From Agriterribacter humi (GTDB lineage: Bacteria > Bacteroidota > Bacteroidia > Chitinophagales > Chitinophagaceae), in the NCBI RefSeq assembly GCF_009192765.1, contig NZ_VOHQ01000011.1:1-64000 (forward strand): a DNA stretch of 64,000 bases, given 5' to 3'. The notes beneath the pieces are model-generated. The model worked only from the letters and a program-made list of their open reading frames with translations, was not told where the DNA came from and ran no database searches. Position 1 is the first letter of the stretch; each line of letters starts with the position of its first letter. The translations under genes and the position numbers were made by a program. Below are positions 24,247 to 34,630 of the stretch, piece after piece.

Positions 24247-25620
24247 TTATTTCAGTTGTTCGTCTCCTTCCTCTTTAAACAATTCTATTAACCCGCCTTT
24301 AATGGAATCCATAAATTCTTTAAGACTTTTAGTACGTTTTTTTGTTTTTTCAGCACCAATGCCTTTTTCTTTTGCTTTTGTTTTCCGGGTATTGTGCTCT
24401 TCAGCTTTTTCTTCCTTTGGGATGAGCGTTTTATATTTTTCTTTATCTATGGAATTCTCGTATACATTATATCCCTTTAATATTAATCCTATACAGGTGG
24501 CATACATGGGCCGGGTTAATTCTTCAATATGTCCGGATGCCAGGTGTTCGTTGGGGAAACCTATTCGTGCATCAAGCCCGGTTACATATTCGGCAAGCTG
24601 AATAAGATGTTTAAGCTGTGAGCCGCCGCCGGTAAGAATAATGCCACCATTGAGCATTTTGTTTTCCAGCCCCACCTGTTTAAGATGGTAGGTAACAAAG
24701 TCTAATATTTCGCTCATTCTGGCCTGTATAATGCCTGCAAGATTTTTTACGCTGATCTCCTTCGGCGTCATGCCTCGAAGTCCCGGAATAGTGATATAGG
24801 CATTGCTTTTGGCTTCCTCTGCCAAAGCGCTTCCAAACTGCACTTTCATTTGTTCTGCCTGTGTTTTTAAAACACCCAGACCGGTTTTAATATCATTGGT
24901 AATATTTTCACCACCAAAAGGAATAACGGCTGTGTGTTTTAAAATGCCTTCATAAAACACAGCCAGGTCCGTAGTGCCACCACCAATATCCACGATCACT
25001 ACGCCCGCTTCAAGGTCCTGTTCGCACATTACAGCGGCAGCCGATGCCAGGGGTTGCAACACCAGGTCTTTTACGGAGAGTGCAGATTTTTCCACACTCC
25101 TGTTGATATTGCGGATAGCATTTCTGTCGCCCGTAATAATATGAAAATTGGCGCCCACTTTTACACCGCTGTAACCTATAGGGTTGGTGATATTCTGAAA
25201 ATTATCTACGGTAAATTCCTGCGGTATCACATCAATAATCTGGTCGCCTGCAGGAATATAAGTTTTGTACTGGTTGTAAATCAACTGGTCAATTTCGCTT
25301 TGTGCAATTTCTTCATCAGTATCATGCCTTACAATATCGCCCCTTGTTTGCAAACTTTTAATATGATGACCTGCGATGCCTACGTACACTTCGCTGATCT
25401 CGAGATGCGGATTGGAGGCATAACAATTTTCCAGTGCAGATTGAATGGCTTTAATGGTTTGATCAATATTCAATACCATGCCATGTTGTACGCCATTGCT
25501 GTTGGCACGTCCAAAGCCTAATATTTCTAATTTGCCGTATTCATTTTTTCGCCCTGCTATGGCGGCGATCTTGGTAGTTCCGATATCCAGTCCTACAATA
25601 ATGGGTTGTTCAGTGTTCAT
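24247..25620 (-). CDS. ftsA: Cell division protein FtsA
   Basis: An actin-like ATPase that tethers FtsZ to the membrane. The phosphate-1 motif is VGLDIGTTKIAAIAG (about 9-23), the 1C/SHS2 domain spans about 85-165 and the phosphate-2 motif VVIVDIGGGTTDLAV lies at about 213-227. LTGGGSQLKHL marks the adenosine motif. The C-terminus is Lys/Glu-rich and ends in a short amphipathic helix (LKEFMDSIKGGLIELFKEE), the expected membrane-targeting segment. Length 457 aa. It lies 13 bp after ftsQ. Confidence 0.96.
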   Translation of the reverse strand: MNTEQPIIVGLDIGTTKIAAIAGRKNEYGKLEILGFGRANSNGVQHGMVLNIDQTIKAIQSALENCYASNPHLEISEVYVGIAGHHIKSLQTRGDIVRHDTDEEIAQSEIDQLIYNQYKTYIPAGDQIIDVIPQEFTVDNFQNITNPIGYSGVKVGANFHIITGDRNAIRNINRSVEKSALSVKDLVLQPLASAAAVMCEQDLEAGVVIVDIGGGTTDLAVFYEGILKHTAVIPFGGENITNDIKTGLGVLKTQAEQMKVQFGSALAEEAKSNAYITIPGLRGMTPKEISVKNLAGIIQARMSEILDFVTYHLKQVGLENKMLNGGIILTGGGSQLKHLIQLAEYVTGLDARIGFPNEHLASGHIEELTRPMYATCIGLILKGYNVYENSIDKEKYKTLIPKEEKAEEHNTRKTKAKEKGIGAEKTKKRTKSLKEFMDSIKGGLIELFKEEGDEQLK

Positions 25621-25633
25621 GGTGGTTGGTTTA

Positions 25634-26500
25634 TTACTTTGTGTAACTGTTGGTATTGTTTGATTGGTTTCGAATGATAATATTTCGTGTGGTATCTCTC
25701 CGTGTAGCTACCACCTGTCCCCTGTACTGCACATTAATGGCAGAGTAGGTATTCCATCCTGCTTTTGCCAGCACTTCTTTATAAAATATATACAGCTTTC
25801 TGAATTTCGATTCCAGGTTATACCCATCTCCCAGTACAATACTATGCTCCCCGATTTGCGGTGATAATTCAAATTTTTTTTGCTGTGTATAATCCACCTG
25901 CTCTATTTGTGCTATCCAAAAAGGATCTGATCTTATAAATTCACTTATCGCTCTCACCTGTAGCAGTAATACGCTGTCTGCCCTGTTCCATTTTGTTTTG
26001 TCTAACGGGCAGTTGGTGAAAACGGGTACAATTGCCGAAAACTTACTGCTCAGCGGCAGGCGCACAAACTCCTTATCTATATAATAGCTTTTGCCGCCTG
26101 TTGTAAAGATCCTTGCTAACGGCTCCCGTTCTTTTATTTTCACCTGCAATACTTCATTGTTATCAAAGAACAATTCAGCATCTTTTATCCAAACATTACC
26201 TTCCAGGGTTTGCTCCATCTGCTGCAGGTTGAATTCAGTCAATACTTTGCCTTTAATAGCAGGCATCATATTGGTGAGCATTCCCTTTATATCATTCTTA
26301 TCCGCAAAAAGGTTATTCTTTATATCGGTGATCTCTATTTCCAGCCCGCTGCATACTTTATCGTCCCTCTTGCGTATAGCGGCAATCAGCAGCACCACCA
26401 GTGCTACTCCTGCCCCTACCCATAAGGTGGCAGCAATAAACCTCCATATTTTTCTTTTGCTTAGCCGCATATTGTTAAAGACGTTTTTATCTCTCCCCAT
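25634..26500 (-). CDS. ftsQ: Cell division protein FtsQ/DivIB
   Basis: A bitopic divisome protein with one membrane span (residues about 18-42, IAATLWVGAGVALVVLLIAAI) and a periplasmic POTRA domain (about 50-125, SGLEIEITDIKNNLFADKND), then the beta domain (KIKEREPLARIF, YYIDKEFVRLPLS). It bridges FtsA-stage and FtsL/FtsI-stage assembly. An alternative start at Met11 (26470) is possible; the ATG at 26500 lies within a TCACTATTCACC-type simple sequence. Sequence similarity in this family is low, so the call rests on topology and position. Confidence 0.9.
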   Translation of the reverse strand: MGRDKNVFNNMRLSKRKIWRFIAATLWVGAGVALVVLLIAAIRKRDDKVCSGLEIEITDIKNNLFADKNDIKGMLTNMMPAIKGKVLTEFNLQQMEQTLEGNVWIKDAELFFDNNEVLQVKIKEREPLARIFTTGGKSYYIDKEFVRLPLSSKFSAIVPVFTNCPLDKTKWNRADSVLLLQVRAISEFIRSDPFWIAQIEQVDYTQQKKFELSPQIGEHSIVLGDGYNLESKFRKLYIFYKEVLAKAGWNTYSAINVQYRGQVVATRRDTTRNIIIRNQSNNTNSYTK

Positions 26501-26514
26501 TCACTATTCACCAC

Positions 26515-27903
26515 TCACTGCCTCATCTTCTCCAGTATTTCTTTTACAGGCTCAACCAGTTGATCAATGTCTCCCGCTCCTGCAGTAATTAAAAGGTTGG
26601 GGTTGTTTTGATCATACTTATCTTTTATCCAGTTCAGCACTGCTTCCTTATTCAGCAGATGTTTATAGTTGTTTTTCATTTTGTCAAATATCAGCCCGCT
26701 GGTTACTCCTTCTACCGGTAATTCTCTTGCAGGATAAACCGGTAACAATACCACTTCATCTGCCATGTCGAGACTTGCCGCAAATGCTTCAGCGAAGTCC
26801 CTGGTACGGCTGAATAAATGGGGCTGAAAAACCACTGTGCATTTTTTATTCGCGAACAACAGTTTCGCGCCTTTTATTAGGGCTTCCAGTTCTGCAGGGT
26901 GATGCGCATAATCATCAACATATACCGTTGCATTTTTTTCTGAAGGAGGGATGATGTATTCAAACCTCCGCTTTACTCCTTTGAAAGCTGCTACGGCCGC
27001 TTTAATTTTTTCATCTTCAATATGCAATTGCTTTGCAATAGCAATGGCAGCAACAGCATTTTCAATATTGTGCAAACCACCCATATTCAGTTCTATATCC
27101 TTTAGCCATTCGTTTTTTATATGCATGTCAAATACATAGCCTCCTTCCTTATTCCTAATATTAGCTGCGTATACGTCAGCGTTATTGCTCTGCAGGCTGT
27201 ACGTAAAATGATAATCTGCTTTAAGGTCATTTTCTCTTGTTAGTCCCCATTTGCTAAATAGCACACCTCCTTTTTTTACTTTACCTGCAAAATCAACAAA
27301 GGCCTGCTGCATTTCGTCTTCTGTACCATATATATCTAAGTGGTCGGCATCCATTGCGCTGATAACAGCTATATCGGGATGGAGTTTTAAAAAGCTTCTG
27401 TCGTATTCATCTGCTTCCACCACGCATACATTTCTTTCACTGCTCCAGAAATTACTGTTATAGTTGGCTGCTATGCCGCCCAAAAAGGCATTACATCCAT
27501 AACCCGAATGGCGGAGCAGATGCGCCGTCATAGTAGTAATGGTCGTTTTGCCATGTGTTCCTGCTACGCATATGTTAAAAGAACTTTTGGTGATCTCACG
27601 CAGCACATCGCTTCGCTTTAAAAGGGTATAGCCGTTTTGCTTATAATACAGCAATCCTTTATGCCCTTTCGGAATAGCCGGCGTATATACTACTATGTCA
27701 GCTTCTTTAGCTATATGTTTTTCATCATCTTCATAGTGCACTGTTATTCCTTCTTTTACCAGTTGCTTTGTTAACGCTGTTTCCGTTTTATCGTAACCAC
27801 TTACTTTTTTCCCCTTTGCTTTAAAATATCTTGCCAGCGCACTCATGCCTATCCCCCCGATACCTATAAAATAAACTTCCTTTATGTTATTAATTTCTTT
27901 CAT
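26515..27903 (-). CDS. murC: UDP-N-acetylmuramate--L-alanine ligase MurC
   Basis: Adds L-Ala to UDP-MurNAc, the first amino-acid step of peptidoglycan precursor synthesis. The Rossmann-like N-terminal domain begins YFIGIGGIGMSALAR (11-25), the P-loop is AGTHGKTTITTM (about 114-125) and the ATP-binding domain has VVEADEYDRSFLKL. The C-terminal domain contains YVDDYAHHPAELEALI, characteristic of MurC. Length 462 aa, normal. It lies 12 bp from murG and 14 bp from ftsQ, within the operon. Confidence 0.97.
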   Translation of the reverse strand: MKEINNIKEVYFIGIGGIGMSALARYFKAKGKKVSGYDKTETALTKQLVKEGITVHYEDDEKHIAKEADIVVYTPAIPKGHKGLLYYKQNGYTLLKRSDVLREITKSSFNICVAGTHGKTTITTMTAHLLRHSGYGCNAFLGGIAANYNSNFWSSERNVCVVEADEYDRSFLKLHPDIAVISAMDADHLDIYGTEDEMQQAFVDFAGKVKKGGVLFSKWGLTRENDLKADYHFTYSLQSNNADVYAANIRNKEGGYVFDMHIKNEWLKDIELNMGGLHNIENAVAAIAIAKQLHIEDEKIKAAVAAFKGVKRRFEYIIPPSEKNATVYVDDYAHHPAELEALIKGAKLLFANKKCTVVFQPHLFSRTRDFAEAFAASLDMADEVVLLPVYPARELPVEGVTSGLIFDKMKNNYKHLLNKEAVLNWIKDKYDQNNPNLLITAGAGDIDQLVEPVKEILEKMRQ

Positions 27904-27915
27904 TTTTCTATCGGT

Positions 27916-29004
27916 TCAAATCGCTTCCAGCACTTCTTTTGCAATCATTTCATCTGCATTGGTTACAGCCAACCGGGCGATATTGTTTTTTAATTGCTGC
28001 CGTTCTGTATCATTTAAGGCCAGCGCTATCGCCTTTCCTGCTAAAACGGTTTTTGCTTCACTGTCTTTAACAACCAGCGCGGCCTGCTTTTTTGCTAAAC
28101 GATCAGCATTTACCGTTTGATGGTCTTCGGCTGCAAACGGAAAGGGTACAAATATTACCGCCTGTTTTGCTACGCACAATTCCGCAACCGACATGGCTCC
28201 CGACCTGGATATTACTACATCAGCAGCAGCAAAAGCATTTTCCATCCTGGTTATAAAATCATTCGTCCATATATTTTCCTTTCCGCGTGCCAACTGTTTC
28301 GCCTGTTCCGCAAATGGTTTCCCGGTTTGCCATATTAACTGCAGTTCATTTTTTTCAAAATCCGGTATATGTGCTGCAATAGCTTCATTAATAGATTTCG
28401 CACCAAGACTTCCGCCGGTTACCAAAATCGTTTTCTTTCCGGGGTCCAATCCAAAAAAAAGAAGCGCTTCCTCCCGGCTGATGCTGCTCTTCACGATCGC
28501 TTCCCTTACAGGGTTACCGGTAACCAATATTTTCCCGGACGGGAAAAATTTTTCCATACCATCGCTGCCTGTGAAAATCTTAGTCGCTCTTTTGCCCAGC
28601 AGTATATTTGTTTTTCCGGCAAATGAATTGGCTTCATGGATGAAAGTGGCTATGCCATTTTGCTGTGCATAACGGAGCACGGGAAAGCTGGAATAGCCGC
28701 CAACCCCAATTACCCCATCGGGCTTAAATTCATTCACGATCTTTCGTACCTGCAAAAAGCTTTTAATGAGCTTAAATGGCAATCCAATATTTTTGATCAA
28801 AGAACTGCGGTTGAATCCTGCGATATCCAAACCCCTAATGGTATAGCCGGCCTGCGGTACCTTTTCCATTTCCATTTTTCCTTTCGCTCCTGCAAACAGT
28901 ATCTCTATAGTACTATCCCTTTTTTTTAATGCATTGGCAATGGCTATCGCCGGAAAAATATGCCCTCCTGTTCCTCCTCCTGCTATAATTATTTTTTTTG
29001 CCAA
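27916..29004 (-). CDS. murG: UDP-GlcNAc:lipid I N-acetylglucosaminyltransferase MurG
   Basis: Converts lipid I to lipid II at the inner face of the membrane. The glycine-rich motif GGGTGGHIFPAIAIA (9-23), HEANSFAGKTN at about 126, TGGSLGAKSIN at about 190 and the donor-site sequence VISRSGAMSVAEL at about 262-274 are all present. Length 362 aa. It starts 11 bp after ftsW. Confidence 0.97.
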   Translation of the reverse strand: MAKKIIIAGGGTGGHIFPAIAIANALKKRDSTIEILFAGAKGKMEMEKVPQAGYTIRGLDIAGFNRSSLIKNIGLPFKLIKSFLQVRKIVNEFKPDGVIGVGGYSSFPVLRYAQQNGIATFIHEANSFAGKTNILLGKRATKIFTGSDGMEKFFPSGKILVTGNPVREAIVKSSISREEALLFFGLDPGKKTILVTGGSLGAKSINEAIAAHIPDFEKNELQLIWQTGKPFAEQAKQLARGKENIWTNDFITRMENAFAAADVVISRSGAMSVAELCVAKQAVIFVPFPFAAEDHQTVNADRLAKKQAALVVKDSEAKTVLAGKAIALALNDTERQQLKNNIARLAVTNADEMIAKEVLEAI

Positions 29005-29015
29005 CGCTTTTTATT

Positions 29016-30227
29016 TTATAATTCACCGTTTTTTTGCGTGTCTTCAGCCGCTGCTTTCCCTTCTAATTTTTCCGCGTTTCTTGCCACGCTTAATATAATT
29101 CCTATAGACATACAGGTAAATAAAAAGCTGCTACCGCCCATACTCACCAACGGTAAGGGTACGCCCGTAACAGGAAACAGGTTTACGTTTACCGCCATAT
29201 TAACCAGTGCCTGTATAACCAGCGTAAAACTCAGGGCCAGGGCCAGAAAAGCGCCAAAAGCAAAAGGGCATTTTTTAAAAATGCGTATGCTCCTGAATAA
29301 GAACAGCAGGTACATAAACAATATCAGCACGCCACCCACCAATCCGTATTCCTCAATAATAATGGCATATATAAAATCACTATAAGGATGCGGTAAAAAA
29401 TTGCGCTGCTCACTATTGCCGGGTCCAAGTCCAAACCATCCGCCTTTGGCAATGGCGATTTTTGCCTGCTGCACCTGGTAGGCGGTTTCTATTTTATCGG
29501 CATAAGCAAAATCCTGAATGCGTTTTATCCATGTTGGTATACGGCCAACACTCAACACGGCCGGCAAATCTTTTGATTGATGATCTGCTTTGTCGTAATA
29601 AGCAAAAGCAATACTTACTAAAAAAATCAATGGTATTAATGCAATGCCTATAGTTGCTGCTATGTGCTTAAGGTTTACCCTGCCAATGAACATTAACATC
29701 AGGCTGGTAGCTCCGATCAGTAATGCGGTTGATAAATTAGCCGGCGCAATTAATGCACAGATAATAGCAACAGGTATGATAAGCGGAAGAAACCCCTGCT
29801 TAAAGTCTTTAATATCGTTTTGCGAACGGCTGAGCTGCCGCGACAGGTACATGAATAACGCCAGCCTGGCAAGGTCCGAAGTTTGAAAGGTAAGATTAAT
29901 GATGGGCAGTTTGATCCAGCGGCTGCCTTCATTAATTTCGGCTCCAAAAAAAAGTGTATAGATTAATAATGGTATGGAAATAACAAACAGGATTAATGCG
30001 GCCCGTGAGTATAATGTATAGTTGATGCGGTGCGCAAAGTAAATGATCATAAAGCCGATAGCTGTAAACGCGAACTGCTTGAACAGGTAGGATTCGGCAC
30101 TTTTAGACAAACGGTAAGCAAGGGTGCCTGTACTGCTGTATATGACCAGCAGGCTGACCAGGGCAAGCAGTATTACCGCTACCCAGATCACTTTGTCGCC
30201 CCTCGTTTTATTAAATAATGCCTGCAT
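29016..30227 (-). CDS. ftsW: SEDS peptidoglycan polymerase FtsW
   Basis: A polytopic SEDS-family glycosyltransferase that polymerises septal peptidoglycan with FtsI. About ten hydrophobic segments are visible. Family signatures include GSRWIKLPIINLTFQTSDLAR (about 106-126), GLGPGNSEQRNFLPHPYSDF (about 266-285) and the C-terminal PVTGVPLPLVSMGGSS. Length 403 aa. It is placed between murD and murG as in most dcw clusters, which favours FtsW over RodA. Confidence 0.96.
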   Translation of the reverse strand: MQALFNKTRGDKVIWVAVILLALVSLLVIYSSTGTLAYRLSKSAESYLFKQFAFTAIGFMIIYFAHRINYTLYSRAALILFVISIPLLIYTLFFGAEINEGSRWIKLPIINLTFQTSDLARLALFMYLSRQLSRSQNDIKDFKQGFLPLIIPVAIICALIAPANLSTALLIGATSLMLMFIGRVNLKHIAATIGIALIPLIFLVSIAFAYYDKADHQSKDLPAVLSVGRIPTWIKRIQDFAYADKIETAYQVQQAKIAIAKGGWFGLGPGNSEQRNFLPHPYSDFIYAIIIEEYGLVGGVLILFMYLLFLFRSIRIFKKCPFAFGAFLALALSFTLVIQALVNMAVNVNLFPVTGVPLPLVSMGGSSFLFTCMSIGIILSVARNAEKLEGKAAAEDTQKNGEL

Positions 30228-30260
30228 AATTAATTTGAAATTGCTTTTACTACTTACTAC

Positions 30261-31601
30261 TTATAATTCCCTTACCGCTTCTTTAAACTGCCTTCCCCTG
30301 TCTTCATAGTTTTTAAACAGGTCAAAACTCGAGCAGGCCGGACTAAGCAACACCACATCGCCTTTATTGGCCAAATGAAAAGCGGCATGAACCGCTTCTT
30401 TTGCGCTGGCCGTATTTACCATCACTTCCACATCTTTACCAAACGCTTCATGAATTTTCCGGTTATCAACACCCATGCACACAATTGCTTTTACTTTTTC
30501 TTTTACCAGTTCCAGCATGGAACTGTAATCGTTGCCTTTATCAATTCCACCCAGTATCAGTATTACCGGCTGATTCATACTTTCCAGCGCGTACCACGTG
30601 CTGTTGACATTGGTGGCTTTGCTGTCGTTAATAAACTCAACGCCCCGCACGGTAAGTACTTTTTCCATGCGGTGTTCAAGGCTTTCAAAATTTTCAACAG
30701 CTTCACGGATTTTTTCTTTTCTTATACCGATGGTCATTCCTGCCAATCCTGCCGCCATGGTGTTGTACTGGTTGTGCTTTCCCTTTATGGCAAAGTCCAG
30801 CACACTCATAACAAATTCTTCTTTATCTAAATGCATTATCATATTATTTTCGCTCACATAAGCTCCTTTTGGTAGTTCGTATTGCATAGTAAATGGCAGT
30901 GGGTTAGAAAGTAATGGATTTGTTTCCAGGTGCTTTGTTATCACAGGGTCGTCTGCACAATAGATGAAATAATCTTTGTGCGTTTGGTTTTTTATAATAT
31001 TGAATTTTGAACGGATATAATTTTCAAACCTGTATTCATAGCGGTCTAAGTGATCTTCCGTTATATTCAGCAACACCGCTATATCCGCATTAAAGGTTTC
31101 TATGTCATCTAACTGAAAGCTGCTGATCTCCACCACGTACAGCGGTTTTGGATCCAGCGCTACCTGCCTTGCAAATGAATAACCAATATTGCCCACTATG
31201 GCACAATCCATTCCGCCTGTTTTGCATATATGCCCTGTTAAAGCCGTAGTAGTGCTTTTTCCATTGCTACCCGTAATGGCTATTATTTGGCTCTCACCTT
31301 TATAGCGGTATGCCAGTTCTATCTCGCTGATCACTTTAATACCCTTTGCTTTTATTTTTTGTACCAGTTCATTTTTTTCCGGTATACCCGGGCTTTTTAC
31401 TACTTCATCCGCATTTAATATTTTTTCTTCTGAATGTTTCCTTTCTTCAAATACAATATTATGCTGCTGCAATTCGTTTTTATAGTGCTCCTGTATGGTG
31501 CCGGCATCCGAAACAAAAACATCAGCTCCCTGCTTGCGGCAAAGGATAGCTGCTCCAACACCGCTTTCGCCGCTGCCTAATATGACCACTCTTTTTGCCA
31601 T
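30261..31601 (-). CDS. murD: UDP-MurNAc-L-alanine--D-glutamate ligase MurD
   Basis: Adds D-Glu to UDP-MurNAc-L-Ala. The N-terminal domain starts RVVILGSGESGVGAAI, the P-loop is ITGSNGKSTTTALTGH (about 109-124), and later signatures are NITEDHLDRYEYRFENY and NDSKATNVNSTWYALE (about 318-333). VVLLSPACSSFDLFKNYEDRG near the C-terminus is characteristic of MurD. Length 446 aa. It is separated from mraY by 114 bp with no obvious terminator. Confidence 0.97.
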   Translation of the reverse strand: MAKRVVILGSGESGVGAAILCRKQGADVFVSDAGTIQEHYKNELQQHNIVFEERKHSEEKILNADEVVKSPGIPEKNELVQKIKAKGIKVISEIELAYRYKGESQIIAITGSNGKSTTTALTGHICKTGGMDCAIVGNIGYSFARQVALDPKPLYVVEISSFQLDDIETFNADIAVLLNITEDHLDRYEYRFENYIRSKFNIIKNQTHKDYFIYCADDPVITKHLETNPLLSNPLPFTMQYELPKGAYVSENNMIMHLDKEEFVMSVLDFAIKGKHNQYNTMAAGLAGMTIGIRKEKIREAVENFESLEHRMEKVLTVRGVEFINDSKATNVNSTWYALESMNQPVILILGGIDKGNDYSSMLELVKEKVKAIVCMGVDNRKIHEAFGKDVEVMVNTASAKEAVHAAFHLANKGDVVLLSPACSSFDLFKNYEDRGRQFKEAVREL

Positions 31602-31715
31602 TCACCTCTTATTAAAAAAAGGGTTTTTTAAACGGATTGATATTCACTGTAATATTTTTCATGCTGTCTTTTTATACTTCACTTATACTGTTGTTACTAA
31701 TCATTTTCTTTTGGT

Positions 31716-33035
31716 TTACCGCATTTTAAATGTGGCTATAGCAAACAATACACACAACACTGTTACAATCCAGAAACGTACGGCAATCTTACTTTCGTGA
31801 TAACCCAGTTTCTGGTAATGATGATGGAGCGGGCTTATTAAAAATATCCGCCTCCCTTCGCCGTATTTTCGCTTCGTATATTTGAAATAACTCACCTGCA
31901 GCATTACACTCAGGTTTTCTACCAGGAACACACCGCAAAAAATAGGTATCAGTAATTCTTTGCGTACAATAATGGCCAGCGATGCAATGATACCTCCAAG
32001 TGCAAGGCTGCCGGTATCGCCCATAAATACCTGTGCCGGGTAAGCGTTATACCACAAAAAGCCTATGCATCCCCCCACGAATGCACCAACAAAAACAGAC
32101 AATTCCCCGAGGTTGGGGATATACATGATGTTCAGGTATTCTGCAAACCGCGTACTGCCGCTTACATATACAAATATGCCCAGGCAGGCGCCGATCAATG
32201 CGCTTACTCCCGCCGCAAGCCCGTCTAATCCATCGGTAATATTGGCCCCGTTGGATACTGCCGTTATAATAAAAGTCACCGCTATAATATATATAATCCA
32301 GGTGTACTTATCCGCCCCTTCACCTATCCAGCTAATGAGCCTGCTGTAATTGAACTCGTGGCTTTTTACAAAGGGAATAGTGGTGATGGGTGTTTTTACA
32401 ATAGCATACCGGTGTTCTTTTCCTTCCATGGTTACTATAGTATCGCCTACTTTCTTTTCACCCCTCTTCAAAAAATCTGCTTTGATGGTAGTAGCCTGGG
32501 GATCATAGTACTCTCTCCACACTACTACTCTGTCATTAAAATATAATGTTGCTCCTATAATAATCCCCAGACCCACCTGCCCGATGATTTTTGTCATGCC
32601 TGCCAGCCCGTCGCTGTCTTTCTTTTTATATTTTTCTCCTTTTGCAATAGCGGTTTTCCTGGCTTTCAACTTCAGGTAATCATCCATGAACCCGATAAAG
32701 CCCAGCCAAACCGTGCATAAAAGCATCAGGTGTATGTATAGTTTGCTTAAATCGGCAAACAGCAGGGTGGGAATAAGTATAGCCAGTAAAATAATGATAC
32801 CGCCCATGGTAGGCGTTCCTTTTTTTTGTTGCTCTCCCTGCAAACCCAGTTCACGTACACTTTCGCCTACCTGTTTTTTTTGCAGCAGGTTAATAATGCG
32901 TTTGCCATACAGGGTAGATATTAAAAGCGACAGCAATACCGCCAGCAATACCCTGAAAGTAATGAACTGCATCAACCCGCTTCCCGGGAATTTAATGCCC
33001 TCATCTCTTAACCAGTCAAAAAAATAGTACAGCAT
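31716..33035 (-). CDS. mraY: Phospho-N-acetylmuramoyl-pentapeptide transferase MraY
   Basis: Transfers phospho-MurNAc-pentapeptide to undecaprenyl phosphate, making lipid I. It is an integral membrane protein with about ten segments. Motifs GTPTMGGIIILLAI (about 73-86), GFMDDYLKLKARK with its Asp pair and GANITDGLDGLAAG (about 263-276) are clear, as is the C-terminal ISPLHHHYQKLGYHE. A periplasm-facing insertion (about 175-225, LKRGEKKVGDTIVTMEGKE) lengthens the protein to 439 aa from the usual 360; this insertion is common in Bacteroidota. Confidence 0.97.
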   Translation of the reverse strand: MLYYFFDWLRDEGIKFPGSGLMQFITFRVLLAVLLSLLISTLYGKRIINLLQKKQVGESVRELGLQGEQQKKGTPTMGGIIILLAILIPTLLFADLSKLYIHLMLLCTVWLGFIGFMDDYLKLKARKTAIAKGEKYKKKDSDGLAGMTKIIGQVGLGIIIGATLYFNDRVVVWREYYDPQATTIKADFLKRGEKKVGDTIVTMEGKEHRYAIVKTPITTIPFVKSHEFNYSRLISWIGEGADKYTWIIYIIAVTFIITAVSNGANITDGLDGLAAGVSALIGACLGIFVYVSGSTRFAEYLNIMYIPNLGELSVFVGAFVGGCIGFLWYNAYPAQVFMGDTGSLALGGIIASLAIIVRKELLIPIFCGVFLVENLSVMLQVSYFKYTKRKYGEGRRIFLISPLHHHYQKLGYHESKIAVRFWIVTVLCVLFAIATFKMR

Positions 33036-33118
33036 GTGCGCTTTATTTTTAATTAACCCTTATTTTTATTTTGTCCGCGAAGCAAAAAAGCAATCTTGTT
33101 TTAACGCTTTACAGCAGC

Positions 33119-34585
33119 TTATTTTTCCAGCAATGCAAACATCTCCTTCAACACCTGCTTGTCGTCAAAAGGATATTTTACTCCTTTGATCTCCTGGTAT
33201 TTTTCGTGCCCTTTCCCGGCTATCAATACTATATCTTCTTCATCTGCCAGGGCAACTGCTGTTTTAATGGCTTCTTTTCTGTCGGTAATGGATATATACT
33301 TTCTTTTTGCCGATGGTTGCAAACCATTTTCCATATCCTGTATAATAGCATCCGCTTCTTCGCTTCTTGGATTGTCCGATGTAAACACCACTTTATCGCT
33401 GTGGTTGCAGGCAACTTCAGCCATTACCGGCCGCTTCGTTTTATCCCTATCGCCACCACAACCCACTACCGTTATTATTTTTTCGTGTCCCTGCCTTAAT
33501 TTTTTTACAGTCGTCAATACATTTAATAATGCATCAGGAGTATGCGCATAGTCTACTATGCCAATGATTTTTTCTTTTGGAGAAATAATATATTCAAATC
33601 TTCCCTCGGCGCCCGTTAGGTTGCTCAGAATCTGCAATACTTTGTATTTTTCTTCTCCCAGGCACAGGGCCGCACCGTATACAGCCAGCAGGTTATAGGC
33701 ATTAAATTCACCAATAAGCCTGAAATGGACTTCCTGGTCATTTATATTAAGCTGTAAACCGGTAATGCTGTTATCTATTATCTTTCCTTTGAAGTCTGCC
33801 ATTGTACGCAGGCTGTAGAAATATTTTTTGGCAGCAGTATTTTGTAACATTACCGCGCCTCTTTTATCATCTGCATTGCTGATGGCAAACGCATCAGGAT
33901 GCAGGTTGTCGAAAAATGATTTTTTTACACGGATATATTCATCAAAGTTTTTGTGATAATCCAGGTGGTCGTGTGTGATATTGCTGAACAGGGCGCCTGA
34001 AAAATGCAGGCCCGTTATCCTGTGCTGGTGTATGGCATGGCTGCTGCATTCCATAAATACATGTGTGCACCCTTCTTCAAGCATTTGCTTCATTAAAGCG
34101 TTAATGCTAATTGCATCGGGTGTGGTATGCGTGGCAGGAACAATATTTTCGCCTATCTGGTTTTGTACTGTCGAAAGTAATCCGCAGCGATATCCCAGTT
34201 CGCTGAATAATTTGAAAAGCAATGTAGCGATGGTCGTTTTTCCATTGGTTCCGGTTACACCTGTTACTTTCATTTTGGACGAAGGAGCGCCAAAGAAATT
34301 ATTGGCCATATACCCCGCAGCTACAGCGCTGTTTTCTACCTGCACATAGGTAACCGTTTCTTTTTTTGTTGCCGGCAATTGTTCGGCAATAATAGCTGTT
34401 GCTCCTTTTTGAATAGCTGCATCAATATATGCATGCCCGTCCTGCGCATTTCCTTTTATAGCAATAAAGCAGCTTTTTTTCGACACTTTTCCTGAGTCAA
34501 TCTGTAAATCCTTCACCACGGCGCCCATATTACCCTGCACCGAACGAATATTTACCCTGTACAATATGTCCTGTAATGCTGCCAT
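33119..34585 (-). CDS. murE: UDP-MurNAc-tripeptide synthetase MurE
   Basis: Adds the third amino acid to UDP-MurNAc-L-Ala-D-Glu. The P-loop is GVTGTNGKTTIATL (about 109-122), with THTTPDAISINALMKQM downstream. DNPRSE at about residue 404 is the motif associated with meso-diaminopimelate, so the cross-link residue is probably meso-DAP. Length 488 aa. It lies between ftsI and mraY. No murF is present in this cluster, so the pentapeptide step must be encoded elsewhere. Confidence 0.97.
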   Translation of the reverse strand: MAALQDILYRVNIRSVQGNMGAVVKDLQIDSGKVSKKSCFIAIKGNAQDGHAYIDAAIQKGATAIIAEQLPATKKETVTYVQVENSAVAAGYMANNFFGAPSSKMKVTGVTGTNGKTTIATLLFKLFSELGYRCGLLSTVQNQIGENIVPATHTTPDAISINALMKQMLEEGCTHVFMECSSHAIHQHRITGLHFSGALFSNITHDHLDYHKNFDEYIRVKKSFFDNLHPDAFAISNADDKRGAVMLQNTAAKKYFYSLRTMADFKGKIIDNSITGLQLNINDQEVHFRLIGEFNAYNLLAVYGAALCLGEEKYKVLQILSNLTGAEGRFEYIISPKEKIIGIVDYAHTPDALLNVLTTVKKLRQGHEKIITVVGCGGDRDKTKRPVMAEVACNHSDKVVFTSDNPRSEEADAIIQDMENGLQPSAKRKYISITDRKEAIKTAVALADEEDIVLIAGKGHEKYQEIKGVKYPFDDKQVLKEMFALLEK

Positions 34586-34630
34586 ATCTTTTATACCAAC
34601 CCCCTTTTTCTTATGTCTTTTACCGCTGTG